Assembly: GCA_905221605.1 (NCBI GenBank)
Contig: CAJNDS010002165.1
Coordinates: forward strand, 207,001-271,000
Origin: Symbiodinium natans
Taxonomy: Eukaryota > Sar > Dinophyceae > Suessiales > Symbiodiniaceae
Direction: 5' to 3'
Length of the DNA stretch: 64,000 nt
The notes beneath the pieces were generated by a model. That model did no database searches. It was not told where the DNA came from and saw nothing but the letters and a program-made list of their open reading frames with translations. The position numbers and the translations under genes were made by a program. Below, piece by piece: positions 19,601-31,700 of the stretch; position 1 is the stretch's first letter; the number at the start of each line of letters is the position of its first letter.

Positions 19601-22600
19601 TCGACCTGCATGGCTGCCAATGCTGGTCCTATATATGCTCCTGGCCCCAGGTCCCACGGCTCATGGATGTGGCTTCTCAGCTGACTTTAAAGGGCCCCAG
19701 TGCATGCCCGGGCCCTCCGCCCGCGCTCCGCCCGCTCCCCCTCCCGCAACCCCCACCCCCACCCCGCACGCACCCGGGCCTGCCCCCCGTGCTTGTCATG
19801 GGCCCCTTGCTCCCATGGATGTGGCTTCTCAGCTAAGGACCCCAGTGCATGCCCGGGCCCTGCCGGGCTCGCTCGCTCCGCCCGCTCCGCTCGCTCCGCC
19901 CTCCGCCCTTCCAGCTCCGCCTCCCCTCTGGCCCATGCTCCCACTCTCCATCCCCTTGACCTACCCCTCATGGACCCAGCTTCCTACCCCTTACCCCTCA
20001 CCCATGCCCCTTATGGACCCATGGCTCCTGGCCCCATGGCTCCCCATGGCTCATGGTCCACATGGTCCACGGCTCATGGATGCTGACTTTAAAGGGCCCC
20101 AGTGCATGCCCGGGCCCTCCGCCCGCTCCGCCCGCTCCGCCCGCTCCGCCCGCTCCGCCCTCCGCTTCCAGCTCCGCCTACTCCCCTCTGGCCCATGCTC
20201 CCACTCTCCATCCCCTTGACCTACCCCTCATGGACCCAGCTCCCTACCCCATGGGCCCCTTGCTCCTGGCGTCCACCCCCACCCCCAACCCCCAGCCTCC
20301 CACCCTTTCCACACTTCCAACCCCCACCCCCACCCCCCCCCCCACGCACCCCGCCTCCCCACTGGACCCATGCCTCCTGGCCCCATTGGCTCCTGGTCCC
20401 ATTCTTCTTCCCTCGACCTGCATGGCTGCCAATGCTGGTCCTTTTTCTGGCCCCTGCTGCACCCCACCCTGCCACCCCCAACCCCCAACCCCCACCCCCA
20501 CCCACGCACACTTCCAACCCCCACCCCCACCCCCCACGCACCCCGCCCCCCACTGAACCCATGGCTCCTGGCCGCATGGGCTCATGGTCCACAGCTCATG
20601 GATGTGGCTTCTCAGCTGACTTTAAAGGGCCCCAGTGCATGCCCGCGCCCTCCGCCCGCTCCGCTCCGCGCTCCGCTCGCTCCGCCCTCCGCCCTTCCAG
20701 CTCCGCCTACTCCCCTCTGGCCCATGCTCCCACTCTCCATCCTCATGGACCCATGGCTCCTGGTCCCATTCTTCATCCCTGAGCTGCTCCACCCCCACCC
20801 GCAACCCCCACCCCCACCCCGCACGCACCCTGCCCTGCCGCCCGTGCTTGTCATAGGCCCCTTGCTCCTTGGCCCCTTTGTTTTTGGTCCCATTCCACCC
20901 CCCCCCTCCCCACTCAACCCATGACTCCTGGCCCCATTGGCTCATGGTCCACTTTGAAGGGCCCCAGTGCATGCCGGGCCCTCCGCCCGCTCCGCCCGCT
21001 CCGCCCACTCCGCCCTCCGCCCTTCCAGCTCCGCCTATACTCCCCTCCCGCAACCCACACCCACCCCGCACGCACCCTGCCCCGCCGCCCGTGCTTGTCA
21101 TGGGCCCCTTGCTCCCATGGATGTGGCTTCTCAGCTGACGGGCCCCAGTGCATGCCCGGGCCCTCCGCCCGCTCCGCCCACTCCGCTCGCTCCGCCCTCC
21201 GCCCTTCCAGCTCCGACTACTCCTCTCTGGCCCCTCCATCTCCATCCCCTTGACCTACCCCTCATGGACCCGGCTCCCTACCCCTTACCCCTCACGCACC
21301 CATGCCCCTCATGGACCCATGGCTCCTGGCCCCATGATTCCCCATGGCTCATGGTCCACATGGTCCACGGCTCATGGATGTGGCTTCTAAGCTGACTTTA
21401 AAGGGCCCCAGTGCATGCCCGGGCCCTCCGCCCGCTCCGCCCGCTCCGCCCGCTCCGCCCGCTCCGCCCGCTCCGCCCGCTCCGCCCTCCGCCCTTCCAG
21501 CTCCGCCTACTCCCCTCTGGCCCATGCTCCCACTCTCCATCCCCTTGACCTCCCCCTCATGGACCCAGCTCCCTACCCCATGGGCCCCTTGCTCCTGGCG
21601 TCATGGCTCCACCCCCAACCCCCACCCCCACACATCCCACCCTTTCCACCTCTGGCCCCATTGCCTCCTGGTCCCATTCTTCTTCCCTCGACCTGCATGG
21701 CTGCCAATGCTGGCCTTTTTTCTGGCCCCACCCCAACCCCCAACCCCCACCCCCAGACCGGACACACCCTGCCACCCCCAACCCCCAACCCCCACCCCCA
21801 CCCACGCACACTTCCAACCCCCCCCCACCCCCCACGCACCCCGCCCCCCACTGAACCCATGGCTCCTGGCCGCATGGGCTCATGGTCCACGGCTCATGGA
21901 TGTGGCTTCTCAGCTGACTAAGGGCCCCAGTGCATGCCCGGGCACTCCGCCTGCTCCGCCCGCTCGCCCGTGCTTGTCATGGGCCCCTTGCTCCTGGCGT
22001 CATGGCTCCACCCCCACCCCCAACCCCCACACACCCCACCCTTTCCACACTTCCAACCCCCACCCCATGGCTCCTGGCCCCATTGCCTCCTGGTCCCATT
22101 CTTCATCCCTCGACCTGCAGGCTGCCAATGCTGGTCCTATAAATGGCCCCTGCTCCACCCCCCCCCTCCCCACTGAACCCATGGCTCCTGGCCCATTGGC
22201 TCATGGTCCACGGCTCATGGATGTGGCTTCTCAGCTGACTTTAAAGGGCCCCAGTGCACCCGGGCCCTCCGCCCGCTCCGCCCGCTCCGCCCGCTCCGCC
22301 CTCCGCCCTTCCAGCTCCGCCAACTCCCCTCCCGCAACCCCCACCGTGCTTGTCATGGGCCCCTTGCTCCCATTCTCAGCTGACTTTAAAGGGCCCAGTG
22401 CATGCCCGGGCCCTCCGCCCGCTCCGCCCGCTCCGCCCGCTCCGCTCGCTCCGCCCTCCGCCCTTCCAGCTCCGACTACTCCTCTCTGGCCCATGCTCCC
22501 ACTCTCCATCCCCTTGACCTACTGCTCATGGACCCAGCTCCCTACCCCTTACCCCACGCACCCATGCATGGACCCATGGCTCCTGGCCCCATGGCTCCCC

Positions 22601-24483
22601 ATGGCTCATGGTCCACATGGTCCACGGCTCATGGATGTGGCTTCTCAGCTGACTTTAAAGGGCCCCAGTGCATGCCCGGGCCCTCCGCCCGCTCCGCCCG
22701 CTCCGCCTGCTCTGCCCGCTCCGCCCTCCGCCCTTCCAGCTCCGCCTACTCCCCTCTGGCCCATGCTCCCACTCTCCATCCCCTTGACCTACCCCTCATG
22801 GACCCAGCTCCCTACCCCATGGGCCCCTTGCTCCTGGCGTCATGGCTCCACCCCCACCCCCAACCCCCACCCCCACACATCCCACCCTTTCCACACTTCC
22901 AACCCCCACCCCCACCCCCCCCCCACCCCCCACGCACCCCGTTGGCTCCTGGTCCCATTCTTCTTCCCTCGACCTGCAATGACTGCCAATGCTGGTATGG
23001 CCCCACCCCAACCCCCAACCCCCACCCCCATACCGTACGCATCCTGCCACCCCCAACCCCCAACCCCCACCCCCACCCACCCACACTTCCAACCCCTACC
23101 CCCACCCCCCACGCACCCCGCCCCCCACTGAACCCATGGCTCCTGGCCGCATGGGCTCATGGTCCACGGCTCATGGATGTGGCTTCTCAGCTGACTTTAA
23201 AGGGCCCCAGTGCATGCCCGGGCGCTCCGCCCGCTCCGCCGCTCGCTCCGCCCTCCGCCCTTCCAGCTCCGCCTACTCCCCTCCTGGCCCCATGGCTCTT
23301 CATGGACCCATGGCTCCTGGTCCCATTCTTCATCCCTTGAGCTGCTCCACCCCCACCCGCAACCCCCACCCCCACCCCGCACGCACCCTGCCCTGCCGCC
23401 CGTGCTTGCCATGGGCCCCTTGCTCCTGGCGTCATGGCTCCACCCCCACCCCCAACCCCCACACACCCCACCCTTTCCACACTTCCCCCACCCCCACCCC
23501 CCCGCCCCCCCACTGGACCCATGGCTCCTGGCCCCATTGCCTCCTGCCTGCATGGCTGCCAATGCTGGTATCTCATGCTCCACGGCTCATGGATGTGGCT
23601 TCTCAGCTGACTTTAAAGGGCCCCAGCGCATGCCCGGGCCCTCCGCCCGCTCCGCCCGCTCCACCCTCCGCCGACTTTAAAGGGCCCCAGTGCATGCCCG
23701 GGCCCTCCGCCCGCTCCGCCCGCTCCGCCCGCTCCGCCCTCCGCCCCACCCTTTCCACACTTCCAACCCCCACCCCCACCCCCCACGCCCCGCCCCCCCA
23801 CTGGACCCATGGCTCCTGACCCCATTGCCTCCTGGTCCCATTCTTCATCCCTCGACCTGCATGGCTGCCAATGCTGGTCCTATATATGGCCCCTGCTCCA
23901 CCCCAACCCTTAACCCCCACCCCCATACCGTACGCACCCTGCCACCCCCAACCCCCAACCCCACCCACCCACACTTCCAACCCCCACCCCCACCCCCCAC
24001 GCACCCCGCCCCCCACTGAACCCATGGCTCCTGGCCCCATTGGCTCATGGTCCACGGCCCATGGATGTGGCTTCTCAGCTGACTTTAAAGGCCCCAGTGC
24101 ATGCCCGGGCCCTCCGCCCGCTCCGCCCGCTCCGCCCGCTCCGCCCTCCGCCCTTCCAGCTCCGCCTACTCCCCTCCCGCAACCCCCACCCCCACCCCGC
24201 ACGCACCCTGCCCCGCCGCCCGTGCTTGTCGTGGGCCCCTTGCTCCCATGGATGTGGCTTCTCAGCTGACTTTAAAGGGCCCCAGTGCATGCCCGGGCCC
24301 TCCGCCCGCTCCGCCCGCTCCGCGCTCCGCTCTCCGCCCTTGGCCCATGCTCCCACTCTCCATCCCCTTCTCCCTACCCCTTACCCCTCACGCACCCATG
24401 CCCCTCATGGACCCATGGCTCCTGGCCCCATGGCTCCCCATGGCTCATGGTCCACGGCCCATGGATGTGGCTTCTCAGCTGGG
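16610..24483 (+). repeat. C-rich higher-order tandem block, about 8 kb
   Basis: A complex tandem array with strong strand asymmetry (C-rich on plus, G-rich on minus). A marker segment ending in CTGACTTTAAAGGGCCC recurs about 22 times (near 16,739, 17,176, 17,727, 17,975, 18,463, 18,951, 19,243, 19,679, 20,086, 20,617, 21,392, 22,234, 22,378, 22,650, 23,191, 23,606, 23,673, 24,076, 24,263 and decayed forms), at intervals of 67 to 550 bp. Within a unit, segments occur in nearly fixed order: a 9-bp GCTCCGCCC ladder, a Pro-coding-like CTCCCACTCTCC stretch, CCCCCA runs, and ATGGCTCCTGGC motifs. Very long open frames (up to 927 codons, all Pro-rich) exist because the DNA lacks stops; two or three frames are open at once, so none is called as a gene. 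The minus strand is rich in GGGGGT runs able to form G-quadruplexes. Confidence 0.95.
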
Positions 24484-25139
24484 CGTCAGTGGCAGGGCAA
24501 GGATTCGAAGGTTTTGTTGGGATTCGAGTTTAGGGTTTAGGGTTTGTTTCTTTGCTATCGGGTTGTGGTTCTTTTGCCTATATATGTGTAGTGTCCTTAC
24601 ACCACGGTCCAGCAAAGACAGGACCCGGAGAGTGTAATACGATCCATAAGGTTGAGGGGTCGGCGGCACTGGCGGTAGCCATTAAATAAAAAATACTGGT
24701 ACACATTGATCCCACACTCAACGAACTTCTACGCGAAACCCTAAACCTAAACCCTAAACCCTAAACCCTACACCCTAAACCCTAAACCCTAAACCCTAAA
24801 CCCTAAACCCTGAACCCTAAACCCTAAACCCTAAACCCTAAACCCTAAACCCTAAAGAACCGCCTCTACCAGCGGGCCGCAACCCCGTAAACCGGAAATG
24901 ACCGAATGGTGCTCCGTGATGTTGAGTTCTCGGGTTTAGAGCAGCCCTAAACCCAAACCCCCAAACCCTAAACCCTGAACTACTAAATTGCTTAAGAACC
25001 CCGCCAAAAAACGATAAAACATAAACATATGGTAGGGGTGTTTTTTGGTGGCGCTTAAGCAACTAGGAGTACACCCCCTACCCCTAAACCCCCCTAAACC
25101 CCGCTAAACCCCGCTAAACCTCCTAAAACCTAAACCCCC

Positions 25140-25175
<36 letters not shown>

Positions 25176-25770
25176 ACCCCCTAAAGCCTAGACCTCCCCT
25201 AAACCCCCCCAACACCCTCTAAACCCTCTGAACCCTAGACCCTGAACCCTAAACCCTAAACCCTAAACCCCCCAGAAGCCTCCAACCCTCTGAGCCTGCT
25301 CTTAAACCAGTCCCTGGAACTGCTGGCCTCTGCCTCAAGCTTCTTACCTTGAGGGGTTTTAAGTTTAGGGTTTAGGGTTTAGGTTTAGGGTTTAGGGTTT
25401 AGGGTTTAGGGTTTAGGGTTTAGGGTTTAGGGTTTAGGGTTTAGGGTTTAGGTTTAGGGTTTAGGGTTTAGGTGGAGCAGGCTTGGGGGGTTTGGGGGTT
25501 CTTGCGGTTTGGGGTTGAGGGTTGAGGGCGTTAGGGTTTGGGGTGTTTTGGGGTGTTTGGGGCTTAGGGTGTAGGGCGTTAGGGGGGTTGGAGATTGGGC
25601 TTTTTGGGGTTCCTTTGGGCTTCTTGGGGTTTAGGTAGGTTTTGGGTCCTGGAAGTTCAGGGCTGGGGTTTAGGGTTTCGGGTTTAGGGTTTAGGGCTAA
25701 TCCCTAAACCCTAAACCCTAAACCCTAAACCCTAAACCTTAAACCCTAAACTCTAAACCCTAAACCCTAA
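24484..25770. repeat. Right flank of the C-rich block; arrays and poly-C
   Basis: About 230 bp of unique sequence (including GTGTAGTGTCCTTACACC), then CCCTAAA (24,733-24,855), a poly-C tract (25,145-25,173), TTTAGGG (25,363-25,472), a TTTGGGG-like stretch, and a head-to-head pair: TTTAGGG at 25,668-25,697, a few bases, then CCCTAAA at 25,702-25,770. The segment around 25,290-25,347 belongs to the duplicated M3 block. Confidence 0.85.
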
Positions 25771-28700
25771 GGCGGACTCTGGATTCAAGGTTTCGGGCAG
25801 CGTTTTGCGCCTAAGCCATAACACCCTAAGACCCTGAAACAGTAACACCCTAAGCCCTTAAATCCTAAAACTCTGCATTCCTGAAACTCGAAACCCTAAA
25901 ATCGAAACCCTAAACCCTAAACCCTAAACCCTCAGCCCTAAAACCCCAAGCCCTAAACACCAAAGACTTGGTTGCCCAGTAACCATATTGTAACAAGGGC
26001 ACCCTTTTCTGGGTTGGTTAACTTTATAAGGGAGACCAGAACCAAAACAAAAAAAGGGGTGGAGGGTACCACTGGGCTACCAAGAAGGGCTTAGGGTTTA
26101 GGGTTTAGGGTTTAGGGTTTAGGAGGGCCTGGTGCTTCTTGAAAGCATCCTGCTTAGTTGCTTGGGGCCTCGGTTGACAGAGTCGACATCCCAGCTTAAA
26201 GCCCAACAGCCCTGAAGTCTTTAGACCCTAAAACCTTAAACCAGCAAAAGCCCTAAAACCCTAAACCCCCCCAAAGGCCTAAAACCCAAAACCCCCAAAA
26301 CCCTAAAACCCTTAACCCAAAACCCTTAAAGAGAAAACCCAGGTTTTGACTTGCAATAAACACAAATTAAACTCGTGCATTGGTAACAAAAAATTCTCCT
26401 AAACCCTAAACCCTAAACCCTAAACTACCAAACCCTCAACTGTCAGTCGAGCTGCCACTCGGCCGCCCAGTCTTCCTCTTGGGGGCCCCCGGAGCTTTGC
26501 GAGCCTGCGCGAAGTTAACTTTAGGGTTTAGGGTTTAGGGTTTAGGGTTTAGGGTTTAGGGTTTAGGGTTTAGGGTTTAGGGTTTAGGGTTTAGGGTTTA
26601 GGGTTTAGTGCTCCTGCCGTTGGGCGTGCGGTTTGGATAGCAGTAGTTTGCTCATTGCGAACACTAAACCCCTGGTTGGGGATGTTGTTGCGCTTGGGCA
26701 GACGTGCTTGGGGGTCCAAGTGTTAAGCAGTGCAGCCCCACTTGTGCCCCGAAAGGAGAGTATCGGCGAAATAGGTTTAAAATACCACCACACCCCCCCC
26801 CCCCCCCCTTCCCATTTCTCCTCGGCCCCTGCTGCGACGGCCGCTGGCCCTGAAGGGGCTGAGGGTTTGGGGTTGGCTGTTTGGGGGTTTATGCGCTTGT
26901 TAGGATTTGGGGGTTGAAGTGATTTACAGGTCCTAGGTTTTGCAGTCAAGTAGGAGCAAACACGGAACTCGATTTGCGCTCGGCATGTTTGCATAGATAT
27001 ATGCCTATACTTACGCATTTTCATGCAAAGGAGTCTTTAAAAAAGTCAGGAAGCAAGGTACATTTGGGGGGGGTTAGAGATTCATGTGCAGGGCTGATCA
27101 GGGACTTAGTGACTTTTCTCAAACACCCTTGCCCTCTCGAAAGTCTGGTGCTCTGTTTGAGCCCCTGTGACAGTACCGGACCCTCAGAAAGCCGCCAAGC
27201 CCCTACAATTCCCGCCCAAAACTCTGAACCTCGCCGTGCCTTTGCCTTTTACACCCTGAACCCGTATATTCCCTGAACCTAAAGTCGCTGGCCCTGATCC
27301 TTAAACCCAACCCTGAACGCCAAAACGCTAAACGCCAAAGTTCAAGCCCAGAAGGCCCAAAGAAATGTCTTGAGCCCTGTACCCTGAAGGTCCCCAAAAC
27401 CCGGGTCTTAAACCCAAAACCCTAAACCCAAAACCCCAAACCCCAAGCCTCAAACCCACAAGTATGAACCCTGAGTCCCTAACCTCAAGCCCTAAACATA
27501 GTACCCTAAAAGCTCCGAAGGCCCTTCCTACCTATATGGTCGACGCTGAAGAGCCCTCTGAGAATCCCACATAAGCTCTTCTTCATCCACAAAGCAAAGC
27601 AACAACTACCGACAAGTTCTGAACCCAGAGAGAACCCTAAACCCTTGAATCCTTAACTCCAAACCCCTCAACGCCTACGCCCTGAACCCTGAAGCCTAAA
27701 CACCCAACAATCCTTGACACCAAGCCCCTGAACCCCTCAATCCTGAACCCTAACTAAAACCTGAAACTACCAGAAACCCCAACTACTGTACGGGCCTAAA
27801 TAATTAAAACGTACTGTAGGGGCCTAAATAATTAGAACAGGATTTTTTGGGGTCATTCTAGTAGAATTACAAAGGAACCAGAAGGGAATAAAATTGGTAA
27901 TTATTCCGACCCCAGCAATGTAGCCCGAAGCCGAGCAGCCTTTCAATGTAGGCTGCGGGGCGTCCTCGGGAAGCGCCACCTTTCTGAGACTCTCGATCTA
28001 AACCCTAGACCCTAAACCCTAGACCTTTTAGGGTGCAAGGAATAGCAGAGGTCAGAGAAGCTTTCTTTAAGGCTTGTATCTAGGTTGCCCAGTAACCTGG
28101 GATTTAGAAAGGGTGCCTTTTTTTTGGTTTCAAGGGGTTGATAAGGGAACCTAAACCCCCCAAAACCCCCCAAAAACAGTAATAAGGTTACTACTGGGCA
28201 TCCTTGGTACAGGGTCTTGGGGGCTTTTGTATAGAGAGTTTAAGGATTGTAGGGTTTAGGGTTTAGGGTTTAGGGCTTAGGGTTTAGGGAGCTAGTTCTC
28301 TATTGTGGCCCTAAGCACCTTAAAACCATGAAGCCGTATATAGCCCTGCAGCAACCACTCCACGCACTCGCAATGAAACACCCCGAGAGCCCGAAACCCT
28401 GCCCCTCAAGGGACCTTAAGGGGTTGTATAGGTAATATAGGGACTTTCTTCTAGGGTTTAGGGTTTAGGGTTTAGGGTTTAGGGTTTAGGGTTTAGGGTT
28501 TAGGGTTTAGGGTTTAGGCTTTAGGGTTTAAGGTACATATAGGGGAATACGCGTAAGGGTCCCTTCCATGGGTCCCTCCTTTGTCCCCTTAACACCCGAA
28601 ACCTCCAAGACCCTAACCCCGAAACCCTCCTCCACCCTGTAAACCCTCAACCCTAAACCCCAAAACCCAAAACCCTAAACCCCAAACCCTAGCCCCCAAC

Positions 28701-31700
28701 CCTAAACCCTAAACCCCTCATTAAACCCTACCCTCAAACCTCAGTCCCTGGGGCTGACGGCCTCTGGCTCAAGCTTTTTACCTGAGCTGACTGGAGGGTT
28801 AGGGGGTTCTTGGATTTTAGAGGGTGTAGGGTTTAGGGTTTAGGGTTTAGGGTTTAGGGTTCAGGGTTTAGGGTTTAGGTTTTAGGGTTTAGATTTTCTG
28901 CTGCGTTATGGTGTAGGCTTGCTTGGGTTCTTGCGGTTTGGGGTTGAGGGTAGTGGGGTTCAGGCCTGTAGGGTTTGGGGGGGCTTAGTGGGTTCTTGGG
29001 GGTTAGGGTTTAGAAAGGCTTTGGCGTCGTGGAGGTTTAGGGCTCTAAGGTGCAGGGTGGAGGTATGGTTAGAGTTGACTAGAGTTTCGGTTTGCGACTT
29101 AGGGTTCAGGGTTCAGGGTTTAGGGTTTAGGGTTTAGGCTTTAGGCTTTAGGGTTCAGGGTTTGGGTTTTAAGGTCTGACATTGAAGCCCCGCACCCAAA
29201 ACCCTAATCCCCAGGTTTCGGGGGTGTAGGGCTGTGGTGCATCGGCTTAGGCTGCGGGACCTCGGCTTCACAAGGGCGTTGGCGTCAGGGTTTTTGCAAC
29301 ATGTTGCGCTTCAGGGCGACCCACAACCTTAATTGAGCCCAGACCCTGAAACCCTGAAACCCTGAAACTCTGAAACCCTGAAACCCTGAAACCCCGAAAC
29401 CCTGAAACCCTAAACACGAAACGCGATTGGCTGACATCTCAGGAAGCCTGAACTCCTTTAAACCTTAAGCCCAAATCGCTAAACCCAAAACCCTCAACCC
29501 CAAACCCTGAACCCTGAAACCCTAAACCCTGAAACCCTAAACCCTGAACCCTGAAACCCTAAACCCTAAACCCTGAAACCCTAAAGCATGTCAGTTGCTC
29601 GGCCGCCCTCTTCTTTTGGGGACCGCCGGAGCCTTGAGATCCTGCATGGCAAGGGGACTCTCGAGGTTAAGGGCTTATAGGGGTTCCGGGCTCTTTAGGG
29701 TTTAGGGTTTAGGGTTTTAGGGTTTAGGGTTTAGGGTTTAGGGTTTAGGGTTTAGGGTTTAGGGTTTAGGGTTTAGGGTTTAGGGTTTAGGGCTTGGGGC
29801 TTAGCGTCTAGGGCCCGGCTCTTACCATCGACAGTGCTCCCGCGGGAGGCCGCTGCTAAGGCAACAGAACGCAACAAAAACTCAACAGGCTGCGAAATCA
29901 CCCAAAGATGGCAGACCCTAAATCCTAAACCCTATAAACCCTAAACCCTAAACCCTAAACCCTAAACCCTAGGTCAGAGAATGCCATGAGGGGAGATCTG
30001 TGTCGCCATTGCTCCTCGGCCCCCGTTGCGAGGTCGGCCGCTGGCCCTGAAGGTGTCGTGTCGGTAAGGGGTTTAGGTTGGGATTAGGGTTTAGGGTTTA
30101 GGGTTTAGGGCTTAGGGCTTAGGGCTTAGGGTTTAGGGTTTAGGGTTTAGGGTTTAGGGTTTAGGGTTTAGGGTTTAGGGTTTAGGGTTTAGGGTTTAGG
30201 GTTTAGGGTTCAGGGTTTAGGGAGGTTCCCCGTTATACTAACAGTCCTAATTGGGGAGTCTAGTACCCCCTACTATCATCCCCATTGAGGACTGTTCGTA
30301 TAAGAGGGAACATCCCAGGGCTGGTGATTGGACTGATGATGAGTGGTTGAGGATTTCGGGGTTTAAGGGGTTTATAGGTTGACTCGGTTTCCCAGTGTCA
30401 ACTCGGAGTAAGCACGGAACTCGTTATTTGCTCTGCATATGTATGTGTATACATGTATGTATATGCTTAGATTGATTCATATTTGTATAGATGGGGGAGG
30501 TCCTAGTTTGAGTTTAGGGGTTTTCCAATCCTAAACCCAAAAACATTAAACGCCAAATTCCCAAAGGCCCCAAGAAAGGTCTTAAGCCCTGCACCTTAAA
30601 GGCCCCAAAAACCTAAAATTCAAACCCTAACATCCTAAAGTATAAACCCCAAAACCCGGAAACCTCAAGCCCCATAAACAAAATACCTAGCACCAACTCC
30701 TGGTCAACCCCAATAAAGGGAAACTACCCACAGGTTCCAAAAAACAACAACTTTGAACCCGAAACCTTGAAATCCTAAACCCTAAACCCTAAACCCTAAA
30801 CCCTAAACCCTAAACCCTAAACCCCTGAACGCCTAGGCCCTGAATCCTCGAACCTAGACCCCTCCCAACACGCAGCCCGAAGCCGAGCAGCGCTCCGATT
30901 TCGGCTTCGGCTCTTCCTCCGGAAGCGCCACGTCCTGAGACCCTTAAATTAAGGGTTTAGGGTTTAGGGTTTAGGGTTTAGGGTTTAGGGTCATTAAATG
31001 GGGAGATTTTCGGGTCTGGGGGTATTAGAGACTTAGGGTGTAAGGGGGTTAGGAGCTTGGGGTTTGGGAGCTCGGGGTTATAAGATGTAGGGTTTCAGGG
31101 CGTTGTTCTGGCTCAGGGCCACGAAGTAGGAACCTTTCGGTACCAGAATTGGTTTACAGCCCCTCCAAAGAAAGGCCAAATCTTGAGCAATCCTGCATGC
31201 TCAAGTTCCACGGCTTGGGCCCGCGTCCACCCCTAAATCCTAAAACCCAGCCCTAGACATCACCACTCTGGAGCGCCAAAGCCATAGAGCCGGAATGGAC
31301 CGCAAACCCAAGCTCTACAGCCCTAAGCCCTAAAACCTAGCCCCAACCCCTCAACCAGCCCGACGCCCCTCGCGTCTCTGTTGGGGCTGGCGGGCGCAGT
31401 CGGGTGCTCACCGAGACCTTACAGTAGCAGGCGCTGCTGGAGCTGCAGAGCCTGCCAGCCGCAATTCCAAGCTTGGTCTTCGTCCTTGAGATATCTAGCA
31501 TAGTAAATCCTGAAACCTGCCCATGGCGACCTTGTTTTAATTGCCCCCACAAACAAAAGAAGCATCGCAAGTCCCATGTGCTCCCAGTGTCCAAGAGGCA
31601 TCAGGTGACCAAAGAGTCCCCCCAAGTGACCCAGTGTCCCGATCCCAAGTGGCGTCCCAAGCGACCCATTGTCCCGGGTGTCACAAGTGTCGCAAGCATC

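Larger units (their letters stand above)
25265..27985. repeat. Segmental duplication, copy A
   Basis: Landmarks in this interval recur in the same order at 28,735-30,945. Examples are CTCAAGCTTCTTACCT near 25,336 and CTCAAGCTTTTTACCT near 28,767; GGCCGCTGGCCCTGAAGG near 26,840 and 30,036; GCACGGAACTCG near 26,960 and 30,413; and GCCCGAAGCCGAGCAGC near 27,923 and 30,875. The copies are diverged, differ in array lengths, and each has an element insertion the other lacks. The block carries four M3 exon candidates. Confidence 0.85.
28735..30945. repeat. Segmental duplication, copy B
   Basis: Second copy of the block described at 25,265-27,985, in the same orientation and about 3 kb to the right. 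It contains a family A hairpin (30,220-30,316) and a long TTTAGGG array (30,091-30,218) that copy A lacks at the matching place. Confidence 0.85.

Noticed and set aside
16463-23131. Very long proline-rich open frames (927 and 595 codons) in the C-rich block
   Set aside because: Two or three frames on the same strand and frames on the opposite strand are open together, the translation follows the DNA repeat modules in shifting frames, and no non-repeat domain is present. The openness comes from lack of stop triplets in C-rich DNA.
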